A DNA stretch of 33,726 nucleotides, taken from positions 1 through 33,726 of the forward strand of contig JAFUTU010000043.1 of NCBI GenBank assembly GCA_017484095.1. Reading direction: 5' to 3'. Each line of letters begins with the position of its first letter. The stretch's first letter is position 1. The translations under genes and the position numbers were made by a program. Source of the stretch: Ruminococcus sp. GTDB taxonomy: Bacteria > Bacillota > Clostridia > Oscillospirales > Ruminococcaceae. Under the pieces are notes generated by a model. The model had not been told where the DNA came from and did not search any database. It worked only from the letters and a program-made list of their open reading frames with translations. This document shows positions 7,984 to 15,057 of the stretch, piece by piece.

Positions 7984-8029
7984 TTCACACCCTTTAAGCT
8001 TTTTACTTATTATGCACAAAGGGTGTGAA
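7984..8029 (-). promoter_or_regulatory. 12-bp perfect stem sequestering the dacF ribosome site
   Basis: TTCACACCCTTT (7984-7995) is exactly complementary to AAAGGGTGTGAA (8018-8029), with a 22-nt loop. In the minus-strand mRNA the 3' arm contains the AAAGGG ribosome site and ends 3 nt before the ATG. Only TTTATG follows, so it is not a standard intrinsic terminator for gerW. Confidence 0.65.
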
Positions 8030-8038
8030 AAAATTCAA

Positions 8039-8428
8039 TTATTCGTCAAAGTCACCAGAAGACGATTTTTTATCGATAAAATCCTTCACCTTGTCAAGAA
8101 CATCAGGGACCATATTAACTATGGCGTTCTCCTTAGGTGCATTGGCAGTAAGCTGTAAAAGCTTTACTTCGCCGTTGTAGATAGCAATAAAAGCTACAGG
8201 CGAAATTGTTATTCCTGCTCCTGAACCACCGCCGAAATTACCGGTATTCTTGGTCGGAAGATCAGAGCCGCCGGAAGCAAACCCAATAGATACCTTTGAA
8301 ACAGGTATAATAGTAGTTCCGTCGGGAGTTACAACAGGCTTTCCGACTATAGTTTCAGAATCTACAAGCTCTCTGATCTTTTCTGTAGCTGTTTTAACAA
8401 GGGATTCGATCTTACTGTTTTCGTTCAT
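8039..8428 (-). CDS. ytfJ: GerW/YtfJ family sporulation protein
   Basis: 129-aa member of the YtfJ/GerW family, associated with spore formation and germination in Bacillus; biochemical role unclear. Diagnostic features are TIVGKPVVTPDGTTIIPVSKVSIGFASGG near the start, a glycine-rich stretch (GNFGGGSGAGITISPVAF), and NGEVKLLQL, followed by a charged tail. No signal peptide or membrane segment is visible. Start ATG at 8428 has AGAAAGG upstream. The position between the DUF2953 gene and a D,D-carboxypeptidase is a recurrent Clostridia arrangement and suggests the organism has, or had, a sporulation programme. Confidence 0.9.
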   Translation of the reverse strand: MNENSKIESLVKTATEKIRELVDSETIVGKPVVTPDGTTIIPVSKVSIGFASGGSDLPTKNTGNFGGGSGAGITISPVAFIAIYNGEVKLLQLTANAPKENAIVNMVPDVLDKVKDFIDKKSSSGDFDE

Positions 8429-8472
8429 TTTAACTCAACCTTTCTGTTATGATCTATATTGTCAATGATAAA

Positions 8473-9423
8473 CTATAATACAGCAGCTGCGGCAGCCTTT
8501 TCTGCCTGCTCACGTGCTTTTCGTTCAGCTTTTTCAGCTTTTTTACGGGCTCTGCGTCTTCTCCACCAGCCCGGCAGGAACAGTCTTGCCAGCTTGCAGC
8601 CAAGACAGAAGACGATAGCGATGACCGAGCTCGGTCTCACACAAACTGTAGTTTTTATGTGAAAATCGAGCTTCTTTTCAAAAAAGCCGCAGGTGATATC
8701 AGCTTTTTTCACCTTCAATGTAAATATACCGCCTATCAGCGATAATGCACTGAATACTATCGGTTGGAGCTTTCCGTAAAAGATGGCAGACTCTGACGGA
8801 TCCTCTTTTGCAATATACAGCTCAAGCTCCAGTTTATTGATTCGTATTTTTTTGAGCAGCTTTCTTGTATATTTCAAAGTAGGTGGTATAAAAGGCTTGA
8901 AGAACTGATATTTTTCCTTTAGCTTATCAAGCTTGCTGCCGTGCTGTTTTTTCTCAGCCTTTGCTGCTTCTTTTTCTGCTTTTTTCAGCTCTTTTTCAAG
9001 CTTTTTCTTTTCTTTTAGGGCTTGCTTTTGTTCCTTCGTCAGCTTTTGTTTTACCTGTTTCAGAGGCGCTTTATCATCGCCTGAAGAGCTACCCTTTATT
9101 TTTACAGGTCCATCGTCAGTGTTATCTTCCTCGTCAAGCTTGTCCAGCTCATCAAGACTGATAGTTTTACTTTCCTGTTGCTTCTCTTCCGGCGCTGCCT
9201 TCTCATGCTCTTTTTTCGGCTTTTTTTGAGGCTTGGCCTCTTTTAAAGCTATATCGCCTTTATCAGCCGTATTCATTTTATACACTGTAAAAAACAGGTA
9301 TTTAGCCTTAACATCGATTCCATCTTTGCTCGCATCGACATATATCCTTATAGAAAAATGGAGAAGGATAACTATAAAAGCAATAATGCCCAGAATTATC
9401 CATAATGCAAGTATAGCTATCAT
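8473..9423 (-). CDS. DUF2953 membrane protein
   Basis: Function unknown; the family almost always lies between scpB and ytfJ in Clostridia. An N-terminal membrane segment (about 3-24) is followed by a beta segment (SIRIYVDASKDGIDVKAKYLFFTVY), typical of the family. A lysine/glutamate-rich low-complexity insertion spans about 58-175 and is probably disordered or helical. The conserved C-terminal part (LELELYIAKEDPSESAIFYGKLQPIVFSALS) precedes a hydrophobic segment (SSVIAIVFCLGCKLARLFL) and a highly basic Arg/Lys/Ala tail. AAGGGAG sits almost against the ATG, an unusually short spacing. The long charged insertion makes it bigger than the shorter family members. Confidence 0.85.
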   Translation of the reverse strand: MIAILALWIILGIIAFIVILLHFSIRIYVDASKDGIDVKAKYLFFTVYKMNTADKGDIALKEAKPQKKPKKEHEKAAPEEKQQESKTISLDELDKLDEEDNTDDGPVKIKGSSSGDDKAPLKQVKQKLTKEQKQALKEKKKLEKELKKAEKEAAKAEKKQHGSKLDKLKEKYQFFKPFIPPTLKYTRKLLKKIRINKLELELYIAKEDPSESAIFYGKLQPIVFSALSLIGGIFTLKVKKADITCGFFEKKLDFHIKTTVCVRPSSVIAIVFCLGCKLARLFLPGWWRRRRARKKAEKAERKAREQAEKAAAAAVL

Positions 9424-9442
9424 CTCCCTTCAAGATCACATA

Positions 9443-10012
9443 CTACTGCTGTTCTTCGCGCTCCTTGTTTTCAAGAAGTTCATCAAATGATATCTGCTCC
9501 TTTTGATCAGAAAGCTCGGGAAGGTCTTTTATTGAAGCAAGCCTGAATGCCCTGAGAAAGTTATCAGTGGTCTTATAAGCAATAGGCCTTCCCGGCAGAT
9601 CAAGCCTTCCTGCCTCTGCCAGCAGACCCTTTTCGACCAGAGAATTAACAACTCCCGAGGAATCCACTCCCCTTACCTGCTCAACAAAGCCTTTTGTGAC
9701 AGGCTGGTTATATGCAACTATCGTTAATGCCTCCATAGCAGCAGGAGACAAAACAGAGTTTTTCTTGATCTCAAGTGCCGCTTTGATATATGGCGCAAAA
9801 CTCTCCTTTGCAGCAAGCTGATAAGAGTTTTCAAGCTTTAGCAGCATCAAAGCGCTGTTATCAAATGAATATTTCTCATTAAGCTTTTCTATAGCATCAT
9901 CAAGCTCGTTTTTTGTTACGACAGCAGCCTCGCAGAGCTTTTCCTCTTCCATAGGCTCGCCGGCCGCAAACAAGACAGCTTCAATGATCGCACTAAGATT
10001 TATTTCTTCCAT
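9443..10012 (-). CDS. scpB: Segregation and condensation protein B
   Basis: Winged-helix kleisin-associated subunit that forms the bacterial condensin with SMC and ScpA. 189 aa with two winged helices; diagnostic stretches are IIEAVLFAAGEPM, LSPAAMEALTIVAYNQPVTKGFVEQVRGVDSSGVVNSLVEKGLL and GRPIAYKTTDNFLRAFRL. Start ATG at 10012 has TGAGGT upstream, lying at the end of scpA (10-bp gap), consistent with coupled translation. SMC itself is not in this window. Confidence 0.95.
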   Translation of the reverse strand: MEEINLSAIIEAVLFAAGEPMEEEKLCEAAVVTKNELDDAIEKLNEKYSFDNSALMLLKLENSYQLAAKESFAPYIKAALEIKKNSVLSPAAMEALTIVAYNQPVTKGFVEQVRGVDSSGVVNSLVEKGLLAEAGRLDLPGRPIAYKTTDNFLRAFRLASIKDLPELSDQKEQISFDELLENKEREEQQ

Positions 10013-10022
10013 ATTTACCTCA

Positions 10023-11201
10023 TTATCCGTACTTCCAGTAGCCCCTTCTGAACTGTGAACCTACAGGAGAAAAGCCCCAGTAGTATCTCCTCTTGTTCCA
10101 CAGATTAGGGCTCATAAACTGCTCTTTTGTTTCGTCAGCTAAAACATCGATCACTATCTCTTCATACAAAGGCTTATTCTGCTGACACTTGTCTTTCTCT
10201 TCCAAAATATCAGAAGCTTTGATATCCAGTAAAGTCATAGGTATGCTTATCATACATGGCGCTATTCTCGCTGACATTGCCCTCTCTTCAGCTTTTCTGA
10301 CGAACTCCGCCTCAGGTTCTTTGTTAAGATCTTTCACACTATCAACAGCTTCGGTATGAATTTCAGACTCATCAGACACAGCCGAACTTATTTCATCAAC
10401 CGTTTCAGTGACCGGCACAGCTTCATCATCTGCATTATCATCAATAACAGGATCGGCAGCAGCACCAGGCTCACTGCTAACTACTGCTGTTTTCTTCTGC
10501 CGAGATGACTTATTGAAATATATCTTGGTATTATCATCATTGATCGTTATTCTGCCCGATTTGGTAAGCTCCAAAACTGCCAGAAATGTCGCTACCTTCT
10601 CACTTTTAGTCTGAACCCCGTCATACAGACAAGACATATCGCACTCCCCCGTGCGATAGAGCCTTTTTAAAACAAAAATTATCTTTGAAGTTACAGAAAC
10701 TATCTTATGAGAAACTATCGGTTCAAAAAGCTTGGCTTTAAGCGGCTCATTCTCTTTTACTCGTTTATGTATACCGAGATATGCCTGCAATAGTATATCA
10801 GGATCATGCTCTCGGGAATAAGTCTTGTTTATCGGTAATACCAGAGGTTTTCTTACAAAAATATTACCGCAGCTGTAATGTTCGGACAGCTCAGCTGCCG
10901 CAAGCTTTACCAAAGAATACTCAATTATCCGTCCTTCGAGCTCTTTTTTCAGAGCCTCGGCTTCATCATCGTGCGGCAGCAGTTCACAAGTCTTGATATA
11001 AACAAGTCGTGCAGCCATTTCAAGAAATTCAGCCTCATACTCATGATCGACATATTCAAGCTGCTCCATATATTCTAAATATTGTGCAAGCAACAAAGAT
11101 ATCTCAATATCATAGATATTCATTTTATGCTTAGAAATAAGCGTAAGCAGCAGATCAAGCGGCCCCTCAAATGTATCGAGCCTGAAATGTGCGGTCATCA
11201 T
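10023..11201 (-). CDS. scpA: Segregation and condensation protein A, with C-terminal extension
   Basis: Kleisin subunit bridging the SMC heads. The N-terminal helix FEGPLDLLLTLISKHKMNIYDI and the C-terminal winged helix KVATFLAVLELTKSGRITI (to about residue 230) are canonical. The protein is 392 aa, while typical ScpA is about 250: residues from about 235 form a long acidic, low-complexity linker (to about 300), then a segment with charged patches and an aromatic, glycine-rich end (NLWNKRRYYWGFSPVGSQFRRGYWKYG). I recognise no domain there. The start is ATG 11201, with AGAAAGGA upstream, although the adjacent second ATG is possible. It lies second in the operon, 24 bp after the site-2 protease gene. 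Confidence 0.93.
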   Translation of the reverse strand: MMTAHFRLDTFEGPLDLLLTLISKHKMNIYDIEISLLLAQYLEYMEQLEYVDHEYEAEFLEMAARLVYIKTCELLPHDDEAEALKKELEGRIIEYSLVKLAAAELSEHYSCGNIFVRKPLVLPINKTYSREHDPDILLQAYLGIHKRVKENEPLKAKLFEPIVSHKIVSVTSKIIFVLKRLYRTGECDMSCLYDGVQTKSEKVATFLAVLELTKSGRITINDDNTKIYFNKSSRQKKTAVVSSEPGAAADPVIDDNADDEAVPVTETVDEISSAVSDESEIHTEAVDSVKDLNKEPEAEFVRKAEERAMSARIAPCMISIPMTLLDIKASDILEEKDKCQQNKPLYEEIVIDVLADETKEQFMSPNLWNKRRYYWGFSPVGSQFRRGYWKYG

Positions 11202-11225
11202 TTATAATTGAAGTCCTTTCTCTGC

Positions 11226-11903
11226 CTATTTAATAATCGATCTCAAGATAGGATCCAGCCAGCTCGTTATCAGATCAATAAAGTCAAAAAGCTTCCCCTG
11301 AACAAAACCGAGAGGTTTGTTCAGAATTCCGGAAACCAGCAATATCATAAAACCTACAGTTATATAAAGCTGGTTTCTTCTCATAAAAGAATCAAATTTC
11401 TTTCCGGTGAAGTAATTTAGTATCTTTTCACCGTCAAGAGGAAATATCGGTATGAGGTTAAACACTGCCAGACCGATATTAATAGCCGTAAAGTAATAAA
11501 ATATAAGAGTTACATAATACATTGCCTGCGGATCAGAACCTGAAAACAGCTGCACATAATAGACCCTATAAAATATTTTATAAAAAATAATACCTAAAAG
11601 AGAAAGCAAAATATTTGAGGTAGGACCTGCCGCAGCCGTCAGAGCCATATCTCGGCGATAATGCTTGAACCTTACAGGATTGATCTGCACAGGTTTTCCC
11701 CAGCCAAAGCCTGCAAAAAACAGAGCGACTGCACCCAATGGATCAATATGTGCCAGTGGATTAAGAGTAAGCCTTCCCTGATAGCGAGGGGTCTCATCAC
11801 CCAGCTTGACTGCTGCCCATGCGTGCGCAAACTCATGGATAGGAGTACACATAAATATTATCATAAGCTTCGTTCCGTATTTAAGAACATCTTCCGCAGT
11901 CAT
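11226..11903 (-). CDS. Site-2 protease family (M50) membrane metalloprotease
   Basis: Intramembrane zinc protease of the compact M50 type found next to scpAB in many Firmicutes; substrate unknown. HEFAH at 23-27 is the HExxH zinc motif and NLIPIFPLDGEKIL supplies the third ligand Asp. Several membrane segments and an LNPLAHIDPLG signature are typical. 225 aa from ATG 11903 (GAAAGG upstream); a 24-codon upstream extension would start inside the promoter leader and is rejected. No PDZ domain is seen, so it is not the RseP/SpoIVFB-long type. It leads the seven-gene operon. Confidence 0.9.
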   Translation of the reverse strand: MTAEDVLKYGTKLMIIFMCTPIHEFAHAWAAVKLGDETPRYQGRLTLNPLAHIDPLGAVALFFAGFGWGKPVQINPVRFKHYRRDMALTAAAGPTSNILLSLLGIIFYKIFYRVYYVQLFSGSDPQAMYYVTLIFYYFTAINIGLAVFNLIPIFPLDGEKILNYFTGKKFDSFMRRNQLYITVGFMILLVSGILNKPLGFVQGKLFDFIDLITSWLDPILRSIIK

Positions 11904-11946
11904 GTAAACAAACCTTTCATTACATAATAACATAATATACATTGTT

Positions 11947-11975
11947 ATTATACACCATATCAGAACAAATTTCAA
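11947..11975 (-). promoter_or_regulatory. Promoter of the seven-gene S2P-scpAB-DUF2953-gerW-dacF-rluB operon
   Basis: TTGAAA (11970-11975), 17-bp spacer, TATAAT (11947-11952) on the minus strand. I found no convincing internal promoter down to the terminator at 6048-6067. Confidence 0.82.
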
Positions 11976-12056
11976 GGGATTTTACACTCAAAATTGCTCA
12001 TATTTGCTCGAAATATTGTTATTTTCGCAAAAAATAAAAAAAATCGCAAAAAGGAC

Positions 12057-12085
12057 TTGCTTTTTTCTTTCAGTTGTGCTATAAT
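12057..12085 (+). promoter_or_regulatory. Promoter of rpmB
   Basis: TTGCTT (12057-12062), 17-bp spacer, TATAAT (12080-12085) with extended TGC. The predicted start near 12092 leaves a leader of about 45 nt. Confidence 0.82.
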
Positions 12086-12136
12086 ACTAAATGTTATGGA
12101 CTTAGTATCAGTTTAGGTAAAAGGAGGTGCAGCCTC

Positions 12137-12322
12137 ATGGCAAAGTGTGATTTTTGCGGAAAGGGCGTTACTTTCGGAATTAAGGTTTCTCATTCTCACA
12201 GAAGAACCAACAGAACATGGAAGCCGAACGTAAAGAGAGTTAAGGCTGTTGTAAACGGCACTCCCTGTCACGTTTATGCTTGCACAAGATGTCTGCGTTC
12301 TGGCAAGGTTGAGAGAGCGTAA
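12137..12322 (+). CDS. rpmB: 50S ribosomal protein L28
   Basis: 61-aa large-subunit ribosomal protein. MAKCDFCGKGVTFGIKVSHSHRRTNRTWKPN is a diagnostic start, and paired cysteines (C4/C7 and the CTRC motif near the end) mark the zinc-binding C+ form. The ATG at 12137 has AGGAGGTG 7 nt upstream; longer in-frame extensions run into the promoter and are rejected. It is a single-gene unit with its own promoter and terminator. Confidence 0.97.
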   Translation: MAKCDFCGKGVTFGIKVSHSHRRTNRTWKPNVKRVKAVVNGTPCHVYACTRCLRSGKVERA

Positions 12323-12370
12323 TGACGACAGCTGTCGATCAATAAGCGGCAGATAAGTACGAAAAAAGCA

Positions 12371-12398
12371 GGCCGACACAGTGATGTCGGTCTTTTTT
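12371..12398 (+). terminator. rpmB terminator
   Basis: 8-bp stem (12371-12378/12385-12392, one G-U) with a 6-nt loop, six T after it and a matching A-run before it. Confidence 0.88.
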
Positions 12399-12407
12399 CA
12401 TGCAAAC

Positions 12408-12434
12408 AAAAAAGGCTCCCGTTCTTCGGGAGCC
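12408..12434 (-). terminator. Terminator of the LtaS-like gene
   Basis: Perfect 8-bp GC-rich stem GGCTCCCG/CGGGAGCC (12414-12421/12427-12434) followed on the minus strand by TTTTTT. Confidence 0.88.
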
Positions 12435-12440
12435 TTTAAA

Positions 12441-14708
12441 CTATGCGGCAAGTCTGCCGTAATTGTGTCGTTTGTTCGGCGGAGCAAACGGTGAAGTCTC
12501 AGTCTCATTCATCTGATCTGGCGGAGTTGAGGAATCAAAGCCGCCATCGACCTTATCTATCATATCAAAATAAATGATAGCATTAGATATATCTATTCTT
12601 TCGTTTGCATACTCGGAGTACGAAGATATATAATACTCATCAACTACACCGTCATTGATCCTTGCATCAATAGCCGATTGATTGTATACCTCATCGTCAA
12701 CTGCTTTGAACAGACCGTGCTCTGTCTCATCAAAGATCAGGTTTGGTGTATCTTTATAGATCTGATTACACGAAGCCTGAGTCATCACATTATGATAATC
12801 TGTGAGATCAAAATACTTATCCTTCTGACTGTCATAATAAACAGTGTCTGTAACAAAGTTACCATTGGGGAAAATAACAACGTTCTCTTCGTCCTCAGCT
12901 ATCGACATTATATCATGACCCAAAGCGTACTTGTTATAAAAGCCGAACATATTACCAAGCGTTGGCTGAATATCATACATACCCATTACCTGAGTGAATT
13001 CCTTGGGCTCGTACTCTCCGTTTTTAGACCAGATGATAAAAGGTACCTTTCTGTTCAGATTATAATAGTAATCGTCAACAGGAATATAACCGGGATCATC
13101 CTCAGAAAGAACAGTATCTGTGAACGGATCGTAATTTATGTATCTGTCATATTCCTCAGCCTTTACTTTAGCATCATGATCTCCGTAGATAACGATCACC
13201 GTATCATCGAGAAGCCCTTCGCTTTCCAGCTCTTCCATGAACTGACCAAGCGCCTCATCGGCATAATGAACTGACTTGAAATATGAACCAAGCTTAGTTC
13301 CTTCAAGGAAATCAGCAGATATCTCCTCATAGAGACCTGTATCTTCATTATATATCTGATACTTAAAGTCAACATTGTAATCGCTGACGCGCTCGATATC
13401 AGTGAACGGAGTATGATTTGTAAGCATTATCATAACACCGAACCATTTATCGTGCTGTTTAGCTACACCGCCGATCTTTGGGACCGCCTGACTGAAGAAT
13501 GACTTATCCGAGAGACCCAGGCCGATAGTTTCATCAATATCAAAATCAGTGGTATAATTATAGAATCTGTCATAACCCAATGATGAGTGAAGATTCATTC
13601 TGTTCCAGAACGTACCGTTGTTTGCGTGCATACTGAACACATAATATCCGAGGTCCTTCATCATTTTCTGGGTCGTACAATAATCTCTGTCCCAATAGTT
13701 TATCGCAACGGTACCGCTTGATGCTGGCATCAGCGATGATGAGAATGTAAACTCGCTGTCAGAGCTTGTTCCTACGCTTTCCTGAGCGTAGAAGTTTGAG
13801 AAATAAAGGCCTTCACGAGCAAGCTTATTAAGATTAGGAGTAAGCTCCTCGCCATTTATATAAGTTTCCATACAGAACTGCTGGATACTCTCGGCATGGA
13901 TAGCTATAACATTCTTATTCTTGAAGATGTTTGTATAATCGTTTTTCTTTATTTCCTCTGCCTCTGACTTGTTCTTTTCCTCATAGAATTTGGTAAATGC
14001 CTCCTCGCTCTCATCATAGCCGAAAAGCATATTTACCTCTGCATTTATGGTGGAAACAATATCACTTGCCTGATATGTATAAAGTCCGAATGTTCCCATT
14101 ACATACTCTCTGTTCCACTGCTTTGCAAGACGTGAATAATCAGTACCCGTAAGTGTCAGGCAGAATATGCCTGCAAGACCAAGAGATGTACAGAATGTGG
14201 CAATGCCGCGTTTTCTGCGGCTTTTCTTTTCTCTGTTCTGGCTCTCATAGTTTCTTGTTCTTTTCTTTAGAAAGATATAAGTAACTATCAGCGCAGGTAT
14301 CTGCCAAATGAACAGCAGATCCTTCCATTCCATAATGTTCTCTGTAACGGCGTTCATAACTCCGCCAAGCTGCGAAGCCGTCGAAATAAGTGATACCGAA
14401 ACAAACGACTTATAGTTAGTGAAATAAATAGAATTGGCAACACAAAGAATTACAAATATCACCGAAAAAAACAGCAGATATCCGAATTGTCTCTTAGGCT
14501 TTTTGAATATGTAGGAAAACGACGCCCAGAAAAGCACAAGAGCTATATCTGCAAGCAGCGGCTTTATCTGATTATACTCAAACTTTACTGTAAAGGCTCT
14601 CAGCATAAATGCATTCAAAACAGATGCAAATATGAATACAAGCACTATAAGATTGTTCACAGCGTAGTCCTTGATGCCGCGCAAGCATTTTAAGACCTTA
14701 TCCTTCAT
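12441..14708 (-). CDS. LTA synthase family protein (membrane phosphoglycerol transferase/sulfatase fold)
   Basis: Extracellular alkaline-phosphatase-fold enzyme on a five-helix membrane base, family of lipoteichoic acid synthase LtaS, which polymerises glycerol phosphate from phosphatidylglycerol. Membrane segments lie at about 17-37, 50-68, 75-95, 128-147 and 168-187. The catalytic domain starts near residue 265: HAES (E273, metal), VGTSSDSEF with T314 as the catalytic threonine, MHANNGTFWNR (H361), and YGDHD. At 755 aa it is longer than S. aureus LtaS (646), with extra C-terminal sequence past the sulfatase domain and a Pro/Thr-rich end. Whether it makes glycerolphosphate LTA or another polymer cannot be told. 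The start is oddly placed: GGGAGG is 27 nt from the ATG with a hairpin between. Confidence 0.88.
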   Translation of the reverse strand: MKDKVLKCLRGIKDYAVNNLIVLVFIFASVLNAFMLRAFTVKFEYNQIKPLLADIALVLFWASFSYIFKKPKRQFGYLLFFSVIFVILCVANSIYFTNYKSFVSVSLISTASQLGGVMNAVTENIMEWKDLLFIWQIPALIVTYIFLKKRTRNYESQNREKKSRRKRGIATFCTSLGLAGIFCLTLTGTDYSRLAKQWNREYVMGTFGLYTYQASDIVSTINAEVNMLFGYDESEEAFTKFYEEKNKSEAEEIKKNDYTNIFKNKNVIAIHAESIQQFCMETYINGEELTPNLNKLAREGLYFSNFYAQESVGTSSDSEFTFSSSLMPASSGTVAINYWDRDYCTTQKMMKDLGYYVFSMHANNGTFWNRMNLHSSLGYDRFYNYTTDFDIDETIGLGLSDKSFFSQAVPKIGGVAKQHDKWFGVMIMLTNHTPFTDIERVSDYNVDFKYQIYNEDTGLYEEISADFLEGTKLGSYFKSVHYADEALGQFMEELESEGLLDDTVIVIYGDHDAKVKAEEYDRYINYDPFTDTVLSEDDPGYIPVDDYYYNLNRKVPFIIWSKNGEYEPKEFTQVMGMYDIQPTLGNMFGFYNKYALGHDIMSIAEDEENVVIFPNGNFVTDTVYYDSQKDKYFDLTDYHNVMTQASCNQIYKDTPNLIFDETEHGLFKAVDDEVYNQSAIDARINDGVVDEYYISSYSEYANERIDISNAIIYFDMIDKVDGGFDSSTPPDQMNETETSPFAPPNKRHNYGRLAA

Positions 14709-14711
14709 GCC

Positions 14712-14741
14712 TTACAGACCCGAAATACGGGCCATCCTCCC
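14712..14741 (-). promoter_or_regulatory. LtaS leader: ribosome site, 7-codon ORF and hairpin
   Basis: In the minus-strand mRNA GGGAGG (14736-14741) is followed at once by ATG (14735) of a 7-codon ORF (M-A-R-I-S-G-L) ending in TAA at 14712-14714. Within it GGCCCG and CGGGTC (14717-14722/14728-14733) can pair, with one G-U. The true ATG lies 27 nt from GGGAGG; removing the 17-nt hairpin leaves 10. Confidence 0.5.
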
Positions 14742-14808
14742 TTCCGATATACTATGTATACAAAATCATAAACTATTAACAAAGCATAAACACATCTCAG
14801 ATAGATAT

Positions 14809-14837
14809 ATTTTACACTCAGACTTCATTTTTGTCAA
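14809..14837 (-). promoter_or_regulatory. Promoter of the LtaS-like gene
   Basis: Consensus TTGACA (14832-14837), 17-bp spacer, TAAAAT (14809-14814) on the minus strand. Confidence 0.82.
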
Positions 14838-14998
14838 CAAAAAAACTCAAAATTTCAGCTAACTTTCACTTTTGTAATATTAATGTAATCGTAATAATAA
14901 ACTTTTTAGTTATTTTGCAGATGTTTCCATAAAATCTGCTTGTTTTTTATCAAATCGGCTGTGATTTTTATACAAAGCTACAAAGATGTTTTTTGTTA

Positions 14999-15027
14999 TT
15001 GATTTTAATAAAAAAATAGATTATAAT
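14999..15027 (+). promoter_or_regulatory. Promoter of the Cof-type phosphatase gene
   Basis: TTGATT (14999-15004), 17-bp spacer, TATAAT (15022-15027); about 24-nt leader to ATG 15058. This placement also rules out the longer upstream start. Confidence 0.78.
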
Positions 15028-15057
15028 TGTGGTGAGATCAAAAAGCGAGGTATAACT

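Larger units (their letters stand above)
14709..15057. other. Divergent intergenic region between the LtaS-like and Cof-type genes
   Basis: 349 bp without a gene. It holds the minus-strand promoter (14809-14837) and about 94-nt leader of the LtaS-like gene with a 7-codon ORF and hairpin (14712-14741), the plus-strand promoter of the Cof-type gene (14999-15027), and a terminator-like hairpin facing right (14917-14948) with no gene in front of it. Confidence 0.7.

Noticed and set aside
7981..8019. Upstream TTG start for the carboxypeptidase
   Set aside because: Adds 13 codons before a normal signal peptide and falls within the leader stem; no ribosome site.
7984..8029. Reading the dacF leader stem as a simple gerW terminator
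   Set aside because: Only TTT follows the stem before ATG and the loop is 22 nt, both poor for intrinsic termination.
8933..9229. 98-aa plus-strand frame rich in Phe and Ser
   Set aside because: It is the complement of the Lys/Glu-rich part of the DUF2953 gene; composition is an artefact of AAG/GAA codons and there is no ribosome site.
11924..11951. 8-bp AT-only inverted repeat overlapping the -10 of the S2P operon
   Set aside because: Made only of A/T apart from one G-C pair in a very AT-rich stretch; too likely by chance and includes the -10 itself.
12084..12108. 7-bp inverted repeat ATACTAA/TTAGTAT at the rpmB promoter
   Set aside because: AT-rich, overlaps the -10 and would not be fully transcribed; no supporting feature.
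12678..13274. 198-aa plus-strand frame inside the LtaS-like gene
   Set aside because: Antisense to a clearly conserved catalytic domain, no promoter or ribosome site, no recognisable motif.
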